Assembly: GCF_000425625.1 (NCBI RefSeq)
Contig: NZ_KE384415.1
Location: 80,439 to 144,438 of the forward strand
Length of the DNA: 64,000 bases
DNA from: Stutzerimonas azotifigens DSM 17556
Lineage (GTDB): Bacteria; Pseudomonadota; Gammaproteobacteria; Pseudomonadales; Pseudomonadaceae
Reading direction: 5' to 3'
Shown here: piece by piece, positions 37,230 through 47,662 of the stretch
How positions within the stretch are numbered: the first letter of the stretch is position 1
How the letters are laid out: every line of letters starts with the position of its first letter
The notes under the pieces: model-generated
Database searches by the model: none
What the model saw: the letters and a program-made list of their open reading frames with translations, nothing else
What the model was told of the DNA's origin: nothing
Position numbers and translations under genes: made by a program

Positions 37230-38441
37230 ATGAAAACAACAGCTGGTTTGACGCTGGCAGCGGCTGCGGTTGGGCTGAGCCTGCCCTTGAGCGGTCATGC
37301 GCTGGAATTCAGCGGCTACATGCGTTCCGGCATCGGCGACTCCTCGGGCAGCGATTCGCAGAGTTGCTTCCAGCTGCCGGGTGCGCCCGCCAAGTACCGC
37401 CTCGGCAACGAATGCGAACAGTACGCCGAGCTGGACCTGCGCCAGGACCTGGTGACCTTCGCCGACGGCTCGGTGCTGAGCGTGGAGGGCATGCTGGCGC
37501 TGTACAACGAGTACGACCACACCCCGCGCTTCGACGGCGACCACGGCTGGGCGCGGCTGGTGCAGAACTGGGTCGAGTGGTCGGACATCCCGGCGCTCTA
37601 CAACGGCTCGCTGTGGGCCGGCCGCCGGTTCTACAAGCGCAACGACATTCACATCAACGACTACTACTACTGGAACCAGAGCGCGACCGGCTTCGGCGTC
37701 GAGGACATGGAGATCAACGGGCTGACCTACAGCTACGCCTTCTCGCGCAAGGACAGCTACTTCCAGGACGAGTACATCAGCCGGCACGACTTCAACGTCG
37801 GCGGCTTCGATTCCAATCCCAACGGCCAGCTCGAATTCGGCCTCAGCTACATCGACAAGCCGAGCGGGCACGACAAGAACAGCGGCTGGGCGCTGACCGT
37901 GCAGCACAAGCAGGAAGAATTCCTCGGCGGCCTGAACACCTTTGCTGTGCAGTATGGCCGCGGGCCGGGCACCGGCCTGGGCTACACCGGCGACGTCACG
38001 CTCGACAGCAGCGACCGCAGCTGGCGGTTCGTGGAATTCTTCGACTGGGCCATCGCCCCGCGCTTCTCCGGGCAGGTCGCGGCCATCTACCAGAAGGACA
38101 AGCGCAACCTCGGCCCGGACTCGGAGTGGATGTCCTTCGGCATCCGCCCGGTCTACGCATTGACCGAGGAAATCAAGCTGATGGCCGAGCTGGGCCATGA
38201 TCGCATCGAGACCGACGACGACACCCGCAAGCTGACCAAGGCGACGCTCGCCACTGCCTGGTCGCCGGCCGGCGGTGGCTTCTGGGCACGCCCGGAAGTG
38301 CGCCTGTACTACACCTACGCGAAGTGGAACGAGGCGGCCCAGGCGGCGGCCGAGGCGGGCAGCGCCCTGTCGGACACGGGCACCTTTGGCAACGACCTGC
38401 ACGGCTCGAACTACGGGGTGCAGGTCGAATACTGGTGGTGA
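37230..38441 (+). CDS. oprB: Carbohydrate-selective porin OprB (LamB/maltoporin family)
   Basis: 403 residues with a signal peptide ('LTLAAAAVGLSLPLSGHALE', cleavage after Ala). Alternating beta strands follow, beginning 'EFSGYMRSGIGDSSGSDSQ', and the C-terminus is aromatic ('NYGVQVEYWW'), typical for outer-membrane insertion. It opens 'FSGYMRSG' like maltoporins, so some databases may name it LamB-like. It lets glucose and related sugars across the outer membrane. It is downstream of gltBFGK and preceded by a leader hairpin and a Crc-type motif. Confidence 0.92.
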   Translation: MKTTAGLTLAAAAVGLSLPLSGHALEFSGYMRSGIGDSSGSDSQSCFQLPGAPAKYRLGNECEQYAELDLRQDLVTFADGSVLSVEGMLALYNEYDHTPRFDGDHGWARLVQNWVEWSDIPALYNGSLWAGRRFYKRNDIHINDYYYWNQSATGFGVEDMEINGLTYSYAFSRKDSYFQDEYISRHDFNVGGFDSNPNGQLEFGLSYIDKPSGHDKNSGWALTVQHKQEEFLGGLNTFAVQYGRGPGTGLGYTGDVTLDSSDRSWRFVEFFDWAIAPRFSGQVAAIYQKDKRNLGPDSEWMSFGIRPVYALTEEIKLMAELGHDRIETDDDTRKLTKATLATAWSPAGGGFWARPEVRLYYTYAKWNEAAQAAAEAGSALSDTGTFGNDLHGSNYGVQVEYWW

Positions 38442-39190
38442 AGACTTCGGGCGACCGAGGGTAGGGCGGGGGCGCAAGCCACCGTGCGTGAGCTTGGGGG
38501 TTCCGAGGGGACGGACTCGGGGCCTCCTTTTTTATTCAGGCGGCTTCGCCAGGGCGGGGCCGGCAAGGCGGTACGTCTACCGGAGCAGGTCCGCAACCGG
38601 GCGGCGCAGACCGCGAGCTTTTCCCTTCTCCCGCGGAGAAGGTGGCCCGCAGGGCCGGATGCGGGCCGTCAGTGCCTCGCGGGCAAGCCCTCACCCCAGC
38701 CCTCACCCGGAGGGAGAGGGGGGTGTTCAGTGTTGATTCGCCGTAGCGTGCAGGCCCGGTCGCAGGCAGAGCCTGCTCCTACAGGCGTACGTCGAAGCCA
38801 TAGACGCGTGCTTTTCCCTTCTCCCCGCGGGAGAAGGTGGCCCGCAGGGCCGGATGAGGGGGCGTGCACGCAAGCCCTCACCTGGCCCTCTCCCGATGGG
38901 AGAGGGGGATGGCGTGGCAATGGCCGGGCGTCGTGCAGCCCGGTTCGCGAGCAAGCTCGCTCCTACGGACCTCGTGCCAGAATCTCCGGCTGCACGATCT
39001 TTCCCTTCTCTCTTCGGGAGAAGGTGGCCCGCAGGGCCGGATGAGGGCGAGGTCCGGCGAGCTTGCCTGCCTGGTCGCCGCGGGGGCGCGCCTCCCACAG
39101 GGCGGGGTGGCGCAGGTTGCTTTTGTGGGAGGCCCGCCCTCGGGGCGATGCTCTGCTGCTACGCCGGGCCACTCGGTCACCAGACCGGGC
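38442..39190. repeat. Repeat cluster between oprB and hexR (families A, B, C, D)
   Basis: The 749-bp gap holds no supported gene. Family A: 38623-38665, 38816-38860 and 39003-39047. Family B: 38759-38784, plus a variant GTTCGCGAGCAAGCTCGCTC at ~38943. Family D: ~38692-38721 and ~38877-38908 (CCCTCAC...CTCTCCC-loop-GGGAGAGGG). Family C: a two-arm unit at ~39074-39150. A-B-A-D order recurs, as though mixed modules were added repeatedly. oprB and hexR converge here, so the first hairpins may end both transcripts. Confidence 0.8.
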
Positions 39191-40051
39191 TCACTCCTCG
39201 TTGGGATAGCGCGTCGGCAGCAGGCTTTCCTTGATCTTGCGCAGGTGCGGCTGGAAGTCCACGCCGCGGCGCAGGGTGACGCCGGCGGCCAGGGTGTCGA
39301 GCACCGTCAGCTGGATCAGCCGCGAGGTCATCGGCATGTAGATGTCGGTGTCCTCCGGCAACGGGATGTCCAGGCTCAGCGTGCAGACGCGCGCCAGCGG
39401 CGAGCCGGCGGCGGTCAGGCCGAGCACCGAGGCGCCGTTGTCGCGCACCAGGCGCGCGACGTCCACCAGCTCGCGGGTGCGGCCGGTGTAGGAAATGATC
39501 ACGAACAGGTCGCCGGTGTGCGCCACCGAGGCCAGCATGCGCTGCATCAGTACGTCGTCGTGCGCGCTGACCGGCAGGTTGAAGCGGAAGAACTTGTGCT
39601 GCGCGTCCAGTGCCACCGGCGCCGAGGCGCCGAGGCCGAAGAAGTGGATCTGCCGGGCCTGGATCATCAGATCCACCGCGCCGCTGATGGCCTGCGGGTC
39701 GATGCTCTTGCAGGCGGCGTCCAGCGAGGCGATGGCGCTGCCGAAGATCTTGCGGGTATAGGCCTCCGGCCCGTCGTCGGCCTCCACCGCGCGGCTGACG
39801 TAGGCCGCGCCGCTGGCCAGGCTCTGCGCCAGCTGGATCTTCAGCTCCGGGTAGCCGCCGACGCCGAAGGAGCGGCAGAAGCGGTTGACCGTCGGCTCGC
39901 TGACCCGGGCGGCCTGCGCCAGGGCGGCGATGCTGTAGCGGGTCGCCTGCTGCGGGTCGCGCAGGATCACTTCGGCGACCTTCTTCTCGGCCTTGTTCAG
40001 GTCATCCAGTCGGTTTTTGATCTGCTCGAGAAGATTTCGCACGTGATCCAT
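39191..40051 (-). CDS. hexR: HexR, repressor of the Entner-Doudoroff genes (RpiR family)
   Basis: 286 residues from the ATG at 40051. The N-terminal RpiR helix-turn-helix is '[20 protein letters not shown]', followed by [13 protein letters not shown]. The C-terminal SIS sugar-phosphate domain has '[20 protein letters not shown]' and '[19 protein letters not shown]'. In P. putida HexR represses zwf, edd and gap operons until 2-keto-3-deoxy-6-phosphogluconate binds. It is divergent from zwf; the shared 154-bp region holds a perfect HexR-type palindrome. TATGAT on its strand at 40082-40087 is a likely -10. Confidence 0.95.
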   Translation of the reverse strand: MDHVRNLLEQIKNRLDDLNKAEKKVAEVILRDPQQATRYSIAALAQAARVSEPTVNRFCRSFGVGGYPELKIQLAQSLASGAAYVSRAVEADDGPEAYTRKIFGSAIASLDAACKSIDPQAISGAVDLMIQARQIHFFGLGASAPVALDAQHKFFRFNLPVSAHDDVLMQRMLASVAHTGDLFVIISYTGRTRELVDVARLVRDNGASVLGLTAAGSPLARVCTLSLDIPLPEDTDIYMPMTSRLIQLTVLDTLAAGVTLRRGVDFQPHLRKIKESLLPTRYPNEE

Positions 40052-40121
40052 GTCTGTTCCTTTGAGTGCCGCTGCGTGCGGATCATACCGGGCATGCGGC
40101 GCAGCCAGAAAAGAGCCCACA

Positions 40122-40142
40122 ATGTTGTTTGAATAACAACAT
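40122..40142. promoter_or_regulatory. HexR operator, perfect palindrome
   Basis: ATGTTGTT-TGAAT-AACAACAT has 8 of 8 arm pairing and contains TTGT-N7-ACAA exactly, the published P. putida HexR consensus form. It overlaps the predicted zwf -35 and lies 71 bases upstream of the hexR start, so binding should repress zwf and may autoregulate hexR. Confidence 0.85.
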
Positions 40143-40156
40143 GGGCTGCTTAAGAT
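40129..40156 (+). promoter_or_regulatory. Predicted zwf promoter
   Basis: TTGAAT (40129-40134), 16-base spacer, TAAGAT (40151-40156). The -35 lies inside the HexR palindrome. The transcript would have a leader of ~42 bases before the ATG at 40206. Confidence 0.5.
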
Positions 40157-40205
40157 ACGCCGTGTCGCACGGTTGAAACGCTATTAATTGGTCAGTATTC
40201 AGAAC

Positions 40206-41661
<1,456 letters not shown>

Positions 41662-41675
<14 letters not shown>

Positions 41676-42375
41676 ACTCGAACTGCCCACCGGGGTGATC
41701 GCGCACAGCCTGGCCAGCGCCGATCAGCAGGCCGAAAAGCTGGCCGACTGCGTGGCCCGTGCGTTGCAGTTCGCCCTCGAAATCGACGACACCGCGAGCC
41801 TGGTGGTGTCCGGCGGGCGCAGCCCCGTGCCCTTCCTCGAAGCGCTGTCCAGGCGCGAGCTGGACTGGCGCAAGGTGCAGGTCAGCCTGGCCGACGAGCG
41901 CTGGGTGCCACCCGCGCACCCGGACAGCAACGAAGGCCTGGTGCGGCGCCACCTGCTGCAGAACCAGGCCGCGTCTGCGCAGTTCATCGGCCTCTACCAT
42001 CCGGCAGCGAGCCTCGAAGAAGCCGCGCAGCACGCCGACCAGGCGCTGGCCGCGCTGAAGCAGCCGATCGACGTGCTGGTGCTCGGCATGGGCGACGACG
42101 GCCACACCGCGTCGCTGTTCCCCGGCAGCCCGAACCTCGCGCGCGCGCTGGAGCCCGAGGGCGAGGCGCGCTGCCTGCCGATGCTGGCGCCGAGCGTGCC
42201 GCACCAGCGCATCACGCTGACCTACCCGGTACTCGCCGCCGCGCACCTGCAGTGCCTGGCGATCCAGGGCGCCGCCAAGCTCGACACGCTCAACCGCGCG
42301 CTCGGCGCGACCGATGAAGAGATGCCGGTCAAGGCCTTCCTGCATTCCCCACTCGAGATCTACTGGTGCCCCTGA
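41662..42375 (+). CDS. pgl: 6-phosphogluconolactonase
   Basis: 237 residues from the ATG at 41662, preceded by GGGAGGT inside the zwf 3' end. Family motifs: '[19 protein letters not shown]', '[20 protein letters not shown]' and '[19 protein letters not shown]'. It hydrolyses 6-phosphogluconolactone to 6-phosphogluconate. Second gene of zwf-pgl-eda; eda begins 14 bp after its stop. Confidence 0.96.
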
Positions 42376-42389
42376 GGCCCGAGGACGAC

Positions 42390-43040
42390 ATGCCCATGAA
42401 CCTGGAGCAGAAGAACGAACAGATCGAGCGCCTCTGCGAGCAGGCGCGAATCCTGCCGGTAATCACCATCGCCAGCGAGGAGCAGATCCTGCCGCTGGCC
42501 GATGCGCTGGCCGCCGGCGGGCTGAAGGCGCTGGAGATCACCCTGCGGTCCGAGCACGGCCTGACGGCGATCCGCCGCCTGCGCCAGGAGCGCCCGGAGC
42601 TGTGCATCGGCGCCGGCACGGTGCTGGACAAGGCCATGCTGGATGCGGCGCTCGACGCCGGCGCGCAGTTCATCGTCTCGCCGGGCTCCACGCCCGAGTT
42701 GCTGCAGGCCGGGATCGACTGCCCGGTGCCGCTGCTGCCCGGCGTCAGCACCGCCTCCGAGGTGATGCTCGGCTACGCGCTCGGCTACCGGCGCTTCAAG
42801 CTGTTCCCGGCCGAGGTGGTCGGCGGCGTCGCGGCGCTGAAGGCGCTCGGCGGCCCCTTCCCGAACGTGCGCTTCTGCCCGACCGGCGGGGTCAACGCCG
42901 GCAATGCCGCGCAATACCTGAAACTGCCCAACGTGATGTGCGTCGGCGGCACCTGGATGATCGAGGCAGCCAGCCTGGCCAGCGGCGAATGGGCAGCCAT
43001 CGAGCGCAAGACCGCCGAGGCGCTCGCCGCCCTCGGCTGA
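42390..43040 (+). CDS. eda: 2-keto-3-deoxy-6-phosphogluconate aldolase
   Basis: 216 residues from the ATG at 42390; the ATG at 42396 has better spacing from GAGGA and is an equal candidate. The Schiff-base lysine is K137 in 'RRFKLFPAEVVGGVAAL', and the catalytic Glu is in 'GLKALEITLRSEHGL'. It cleaves KDPG to pyruvate and glyceraldehyde-3-phosphate, the last Entner-Doudoroff step. Last gene of the zwf operon. A strong hairpin follows. Confidence 0.96.
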   Translation: MPMNLEQKNEQIERLCEQARILPVITIASEEQILPLADALAAGGLKALEITLRSEHGLTAIRRLRQERPELCIGAGTVLDKAMLDAALDAGAQFIVSPGSTPELLQAGIDCPVPLLPGVSTASEVMLGYALGYRRFKLFPAEVVGGVAALKALGGPFPNVRFCPTGGVNAGNAAQYLKLPNVMCVGGTWMIEAASLASGEWAAIERKTAEALAALG

Positions 43041-43047
43041 CCAGGAG

Positions 43048-43089
43048 CGCTCGCCGGAGCGTGCGGGGCGCTCGGCGAGCGCGTATGAT
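43048..43089 (+). promoter_or_regulatory. Hairpin after eda and -10 element of rluB
   Basis: CGCTCGCCGGAGCG (43048-43061) pairs with CGCTCGGCGAGCG (43069-43081) with one bulged base. It lies 7 bases after the eda stop with no T-run. TATGAT (43084-43089) follows at once and is a likely -10 for rluB. The hairpin occupies the -35 region, so it may be an operator, or the promoter may depend on an activator. Confidence 0.4.
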
Positions 43090-43136
43090 GCGCGCCCCTT
43101 CTTTCCATCGGAACTGACACACCGGGAGGTGCCTCG

Positions 43137-44282
43137 ATGACCGAACATGACCTGAACCAACCCCACGCCCCGGAAGGCGAGAAACTGCAGAAGGTGCTCG
43201 CGCGCCTGGGCCTGGGCTCGCGCCGGGAAGTCGAAAGCTGGATCGCCGAGGGCCGCGTGCAGGTCAACGGCGTGGTCGCCACCCTCGGTCAGCGCATCGG
43301 CGCCCGGGACGCGATCGCCGTCGACGGCCGACCGCTCAAGCGCGAGCAGGCGACCGAAACCGTGCGCCGAGTGCTGATCTACAACAAGCCCGACGGCGAA
43401 ATCTGCACGCGCGACGATCCCGAAGGCCGCCCGACCGTGTTCGACCGGCTGCCCAGGCCGAAGGAAGGGCGCTGGATCAACATCGGCCGGCTGGATATCA
43501 ACACCACCGGGCTGCTGCTGTTTACCACCGACGGCGAGCTGGCCAACCGCCTGATGCATCCTTCCTACGAGATGGACCGCGAATACGCCGTGCGCGTACG
43601 CGGCGAGGTCGACGAGGCCATGATCGAGCGCCTGAAGACCGGCGTGATGCTCGAGGACGGCCCGGCGCGCTTCACCGACGTTCAGGAAGCGCCTGGCGGC
43701 GAAGGGCTGAACCACTGGTACCACTGCGTGGTGATGGAAGGCCGCAACCGCGAGGTGCGCCGCCTGTGGGAATCGCAGGGCGTGGTGGTCAGCCGGCTCA
43801 AGCGCGTGCGCTTCGGACCGGTGTTCATGACCTCCGACCTGCCGATGGGCCGCTGGCGCGAGATGACCCAGGCGGAAGTCGACATCCTCAGCGAGGAAGT
43901 CGGGCTGAAGCCGGTGGCGCTGCCGAACGTCAAGGGCAAGGTCCGCGAGAAGCTCGAGCGCATGCAGCGCAAGGCTGCCAAGCCGATGGCGCGCAGCGAG
44001 CGGCGCCCGCGCGTACTGCGTCCGGCGCACGAGGCCGACGCGCCGCCGGTGAGCACGGAACGCCGCCCGGCCCGCACGCGCCCGGACACCGAGCGCAAAC
44101 CGCGTCCCGACACCGAGCGCGGCCGCGGCACACCGCTGGCCGAACGCCCTACCGAAAGCGGCCGCAAGCGCCCCCGGCGTCCCGATGACGAAGCCGGCAA
44201 CACGCCGAACAAGCGCCGCCCCGTCGCCCGCGACGGCCAGCGCCCGGGGTTCGGCCGTGGTGACCGTCCCAAGCGGCCGTAA
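43137..44282 (+). CDS. rluB: 23S rRNA pseudouridine synthase (RluB, RsuA family)
   Basis: 381 residues. An S4 RNA-binding domain occupies ~16-63 ('[20 protein letters not shown]'). The catalytic Asp is D120 in '[19 protein letters not shown]', and '[18 protein letters not shown]' is a family motif. From ~280 an unusually long Arg/Lys/Pro-rich tail runs to the end (repeated TERRPART and [13 protein letters not shown]). It makes pseudouridine 2605 in the peptidyl-transferase region. The tail probably binds RNA; its low complexity includes a DTERxxRP-type internal repeat. Confidence 0.93.
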   Translation: MTEHDLNQPHAPEGEKLQKVLARLGLGSRREVESWIAEGRVQVNGVVATLGQRIGARDAIAVDGRPLKREQATETVRRVLIYNKPDGEICTRDDPEGRPTVFDRLPRPKEGRWINIGRLDINTTGLLLFTTDGELANRLMHPSYEMDREYAVRVRGEVDEAMIERLKTGVMLEDGPARFTDVQEAPGGEGLNHWYHCVVMEGRNREVRRLWESQGVVVSRLKRVRFGPVFMTSDLPMGRWREMTQAEVDILSEEVGLKPVALPNVKGKVREKLERMQRKAAKPMARSERRPRVLRPAHEADAPPVSTERRPARTRPDTERKPRPDTERGRGTPLAERPTESGRKRPRRPDDEAGNTPNKRRPVARDGQRPGFGRGDRPKRP

Positions 44283-44304
44283 GACCGCGAACGCTTCTGC
44301 AGCC

Positions 44305-45000
44305 CCTCATCCGGCCCTTGCGGGCCACCTTCTCCCGGCGGGAGAAGGGAAAGCGCCGGCGCCGCTTAGGGTTGCGGTGAACACCTGTAGGAGCAGGCTC
44401 TGCCTGCGACCGGCACCTGCACGGTGCCACGCCCCCCGGCACCAAACAACCCCCTCTCCCCTCGGGAGAGGGCTGGGGTGAGGGCGCTGTGCACGCTTCC
44501 CTCATCCGACCCTGCGGGCCACCTTCTCCCGGCGGGAGAAGGGAAAAGCGCCGGCGCCGCCTGGGGTTGCGGTTAGCACCTGTAGGAGCAGGCTCTGCCT
44601 GCGACCGGCACCTGCACGGTGTGCCACGCCCCCCGGCACCAAACAACCCCCTCTCCCCTCGGGAGAGGGCTGGGGTGAGGGCGCTGTGCACGCTTCCCTC
44701 ATCCGACCCTGCGGGCCACCTTCTCCCGGCGGGAGAAGGGAAAAGCGCCGGCGCCGCCTGGGGTTGTGGTGAACACCTGTAGGAGCAGGCTCTGCCTGCG
44801 ACCGGCACCTGCACGGTGCCACGCCCCCCGGCACCAAACAACGCCCTCTCCCCTCGGGAGAGGGCTGGGGTGAGGGCGCTGTGCACGCTTCCCTCATCCG
44901 GCCCTGCGGGCCACCTTCTCCCGGAGGGAGAAGGGAAAAGCGCCGGCGCCGCCTGGGGTTGTGGTGACCACCTGTAGGAGCAGGCTCTGCCTGCGACCGA
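44305..45000. repeat. Tandem array of a ~195-bp composite repeat, about 3.6 copies
   Basis: Unit starts (CCTCATCCG) are at 44305, 44500, 44697 and 44892, so the periods are 195, 197 and 195. Each unit contains, in order, an inverted family A element, a GCGCCGGCGCCGC segment, an inverted family B element (CTGTAGGAGCAGGCTCTGCC), 'CGGCACCTGCACGGTG', and a family D hairpin (CTCTCCCCTCGGGAGAG). The fourth copy stops after family B. Copies differ at only a few positions, so the array is recent. It fills the whole gap between the convergent rluB and diguanylate cyclase genes. Confidence 0.92.
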
Positions 45001-45024
45001 CGGGCTGGCCTCCGAGGCTTTCGC

Positions 45025-45948
45025 TCAAACCGCCAGACTCAGGCGATTCCTCCCGCTGCGCTTGGCCAGGTAGAGCGCCTGGTCGGCACGGCCGAGCAGT
45101 TCGTCCAGGTTCTCCGGCGCCAGGTAGGTGGCGCAGCCGAGGCTGATGGACAGCGGCACCGACTGCCCCTCGACCTGGAAGGGCAAGCCTTCGACGGCCG
45201 AGCGCAGGCGCTCGCCGACCACCATGGCGGCCTCCGGGCCGGTGTTCGACAGCAGTACCAGAAACTCCTCGCCGCCGAACCGGAACAGCATGTCGGCGTT
45301 GCGCAGTCGCATCTTGAGCAGGGCAGCCACCTGCCTGAGCGCCTCGTCCCCGGCCGGGTGGCCGTGGCGATCGTTGAGCGCCTTGAAATGATCCAGGTCC
45401 AGCATGATCACCGAAAGCGCATGCCCATGGCGGCGCGCCAGTTCCACCTCGCGTGTGAGCATCTGATTCATCGCCAGGCGGTTGCCGACGGCGGTCAGCG
45501 GGTCGCGGGTGGCGGTCAGCAGTGCGCGCCGGTACAGCAGGGTGTTGCGCAGCGGATAGAACAGGGCGCCGAGCAGGGCCTCCAGCTGACTCAGCTGGAA
45601 GTCGTCGAGGGGCCGACGGTATTCGAATCGCAATTCGCCGAGGTCCTCACCTTGGTGGCGCAGGCGATAGGCGACGCTATGGGGCGCCGATTCGCCGATC
45701 TGCAGCTGCAGATCGGTGTCCGGGTGGCGATAGTCCAGCGCGGCAAGCGGCAGCAGGGTGGCGGCCCGCTCGAAGAAGATGCCCAGCAGGCGGTCCGCTT
45801 CCAGGGTGGTCTGCAGTTGCTGGCCGAGTTGCTGGTACAGCTCGGTGAAGCTGGGCGGACGTTTCGAGGGCGGGGCGGCGGGGCGCTTGGCGCGCGCGCT
45901 CGAGATGTCGATGGTGTTGGTCTCGCTCTGGGTCATTGCTCGTGGCAT
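45025..45948 (-). CDS. Diguanylate cyclase (GGDEF domain) with intact inhibitory site
   Basis: 307 residues from the ATG at 45948, with AAGGA five bases before; an ATG at 45936 also exists. The N-terminal ~135 residues have no recognisable sensor domain and no membrane helix, so the protein is probably cytosolic. The GGDEF domain spans ~140-305: 'RDPLTAVGNRLAMNQML', 'IMLDLDHFKALNDRHGHPAG' and 'FRFGGEEFLVLLS'. RNAD, five residues before GGEEF, is a complete RxxD product-inhibition site. It makes c-di-GMP. From memory it corresponds to PA3177. Confidence 0.9.
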   Translation of the reverse strand: MPRAMTQSETNTIDISSARAKRPAAPPSKRPPSFTELYQQLGQQLQTTLEADRLLGIFFERAATLLPLAALDYRHPDTDLQLQIGESAPHSVAYRLRHQGEDLGELRFEYRRPLDDFQLSQLEALLGALFYPLRNTLLYRRALLTATRDPLTAVGNRLAMNQMLTREVELARRHGHALSVIMLDLDHFKALNDRHGHPAGDEALRQVAALLKMRLRNADMLFRFGGEEFLVLLSNTGPEAAMVVGERLRSAVEGLPFQVEGQSVPLSISLGCATYLAPENLDELLGRADQALYLAKRSGRNRLSLAV

Positions 45949-46134
45949 GCCGATCCTTATGGCACGACCTGTGCCGATGACGGTTGTCTGGCGAGAAAGA
46001 TGCCAAATTGCCAACTGATTGATTTTAAAGGGATTAATCGTTAGTCCAGGCGAGGGCGGCAAGCGCTTGCCGCCGTTGGGTGCCGGTCTGCTGGCAGATT
46101 GCCTGCCTAGGCCGGCCGGTGCGTCAGAAAGACG

Positions 46135-46881
46135 TCAGCGGGTCTGGGCGTCGAACGCCTGGCCGTTCACGCCGCGGCTGTCAGGCCCCATGAGGTAGAG
46201 GTAGACCGGCATGATCGCCTCGGGCAGCGGGTTGACCTCGGGGTTCTCGCCCGGGTAGGCCTGGGCGCGCATGGCGGTGCGGGTCGCACCCGGGTTGACG
46301 CTGTTGGCGCGGACCGCGCAGGTGCCGTCGACCTCGTCGGCCAGCACCTGCATCAGGCCTTCGGTGGCGAACTTGGAGACCGCGTAGGCGCCCCAGTAGG
46401 CGCGTCCCTTGCGGCCGACGCTGCTGGAGGTGAAGACCACCGAAGCGTCCTCGGAAAGCTTGAGCAGCGGCAGCAGGGTGCTGGTGAGCATGAAGGTCGC
46501 GTTGACGTTCACCTGCATCACGCGCATGAAGTTGTCGCCGGACAGCTGCTCGAGGGGCGTGCGCGGGCCGACGATCGAGGCGTTGTGCAGCAGCCCGTCG
46601 AGGCGGCCGAACTCGCGCTCGATCATGGCCGCCAGTTCGTCGTACTGGTGCGGCAGCGCGGTTTCCAGGTTGAACGGAATGATCGCCGGCTGCGGATGGC
46701 CGGCCGCCTCGATCTCGTCATAGACGCCGTTCAGGTGCTCCTCGGTCTTGCCGAGCAGCAGCACGGTGGCGCCATGGGCTGCGTAGGTTTTGGCCGCTGC
46801 CGCGCCGATCCCGCGCCCGGCGCCGGTGACCATGATGATGCGCCCGGCCAGCAGGTCGGGGCGGGCGGTGTAGTCGAACAT
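46135..46881 (-). CDS. yciK: YciK family short-chain dehydrogenase
   Basis: 248 residues. The cofactor motif is 'IIMVTGAGRGIGAAAAKTYA', the catalytic Ser is in 'VVFTSSSVGRKGRAYW', and the YxxxK is in 'GAYAVSKFATEG'. Family members are cytosolic oxidoreductases with unknown substrate. The order yciK, mupP, ubiG is conserved in Pseudomonas and suggests one leftward operon; a 109-bp gap with an 8-bp tandem repeat separates it from mupP. Confidence 0.92.
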   Translation of the reverse strand: MFDYTARPDLLAGRIIMVTGAGRGIGAAAAKTYAAHGATVLLLGKTEEHLNGVYDEIEAAGHPQPAIIPFNLETALPHQYDELAAMIEREFGRLDGLLHNASIVGPRTPLEQLSGDNFMRVMQVNVNATFMLTSTLLPLLKLSEDASVVFTSSSVGRKGRAYWGAYAVSKFATEGLMQVLADEVDGTCAVRANSVNPGATRTAMRAQAYPGENPEVNPLPEAIMPVYLYLMGPDSRGVNGQAFDAQTR

Positions 46882-46952
46882 CGAAATACCTTTCTAAATC
46901 AAGAGACGATAAAAGCGCTGGAGGCTTGAGGCTGGACGGAAAAGCGGCTTCG

Positions 46953-46992
46953 CAGCCTTCCAGCCTTCCAGCCTTCCAGCCTTCCAGCCTTC
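46953..46992. repeat. 8-bp tandem repeat (repeat F), five copies
   Basis: CAGCCTTC x 5, ending inside the stop codon region of mupP. The same unit on the other strand (GGCTGGAA x 4 plus one variant) occurs after mtnA at 51056-51095. Period eight means copy-number change would shift frame if it reached a gene. Confidence 0.9.
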
Positions 46993-47662
46993 AGCAACCA
47001 CACGCCGCCCGATCCAGCACCGCCCGCAGCTCCAGCGGATGCTCGATGACCACGTCCGCGCCCCAGGAGCGCGGGTTGTCCTCGGGATGGATGTAGCCGT
47101 AGGTGACCGCCGCGGTGCGGCTGCCGGCGGCTCGGCCGGATTCGACGTCGCGCAGGTCGTCGCCGACGAACAGCACGCTGGCCGGGTCCAGCTCCAGGTG
47201 GCGGCAGGCGAGGGTCATCATTTCCGGGTCGGGCTTGCTGCGGGTGACGTGGTCGGGGCACACCAGCACGGCCGAGCGCTCGGCCAGGCCGAGGCGCTGC
47301 ATGATCGGCTCGGCATAGCGGATCGGCTTGTTGGTCACCACGCCCCAGCGCAGGCGCGCGCGTTCGATGTCCTCGAGCACCTGCGCCATGCCGTCGAACA
47401 GCCGGGTCTTCACCGCGCAGTGGTCTTGGTAGCGGTCGAGGAACTCCAGGCGCAGCCGCTCGAAGTCTTCGGAGAGCGGATCGACCTCGAAGGCGTTGAT
47501 CACCATCGCCCGCGCGCCGCCGGACACCACGTCGCGCACCTGCTTTTCGGGCACCAGCGGCAGGCCGCGCGCCTCGCGCATGGCCTGGATCACGGCGACG
47601 AAATCCGGGGCGGTGTCGAGCAGCGTCCCGTCCATGTCGAACAATACGGCGCGTAGACGCAT
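46991..47662 (-). CDS. mupP: N-acetylmuramic acid 6-phosphate phosphatase (HAD family)
   Basis: 223 residues. HAD motif I is '[20 protein letters not shown]', motif II 'WGVVTNKP', motif III the K in 'RSKPDPEMM', and motif IV '[18 protein letters not shown]'. Such genes were long annotated as phosphoglycolate phosphatase. In Pseudomonas the gene beside ubiG is MupP, which removes phosphate from MurNAc-6-P in the peptidoglycan recycling route that bypasses fosfomycin. Its ATG overlaps the ubiG stop by one base, so it is translationally coupled. Confidence 0.88.
   Translation of the reverse strand: MRLRAVLFDMDGTLLDTAPDFVAVIQAMREARGLPLVPEKQVRDVVSGGARAMVINAFEVDPLSEDFERLRLEFLDRYQDHCAVKTRLFDGMAQVLEDIERARLRWGVVTNKPIRYAEPIMQRLGLAERSAVLVCPDHVTRSKPDPEMMTLACRHLELDPASVLFVGDDLRDVESGRAAGSRTAAVTYGYIHPEDNPRSWGADVVIEHPLELRAVLDRAACGC

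Noticed and set aside
38484..39234. Open frames in the oprB-hexR gap
   Set aside because: Made entirely of repeat families A-D; no start signals or protein family resemblance.
44149..44897. Open frames through the 195-bp array encoding internally repetitive proteins
   Set aside because: They arise because the repeat lacks stops in some frames; no ribosome sites, and the peptide sequence only mirrors hairpin DNA.
44305..45000. Possible CRISPR array
   Set aside because: Repeat units are ~195 bp with no unique spacers and no cas genes; it is a tandem array of composite palindromes.
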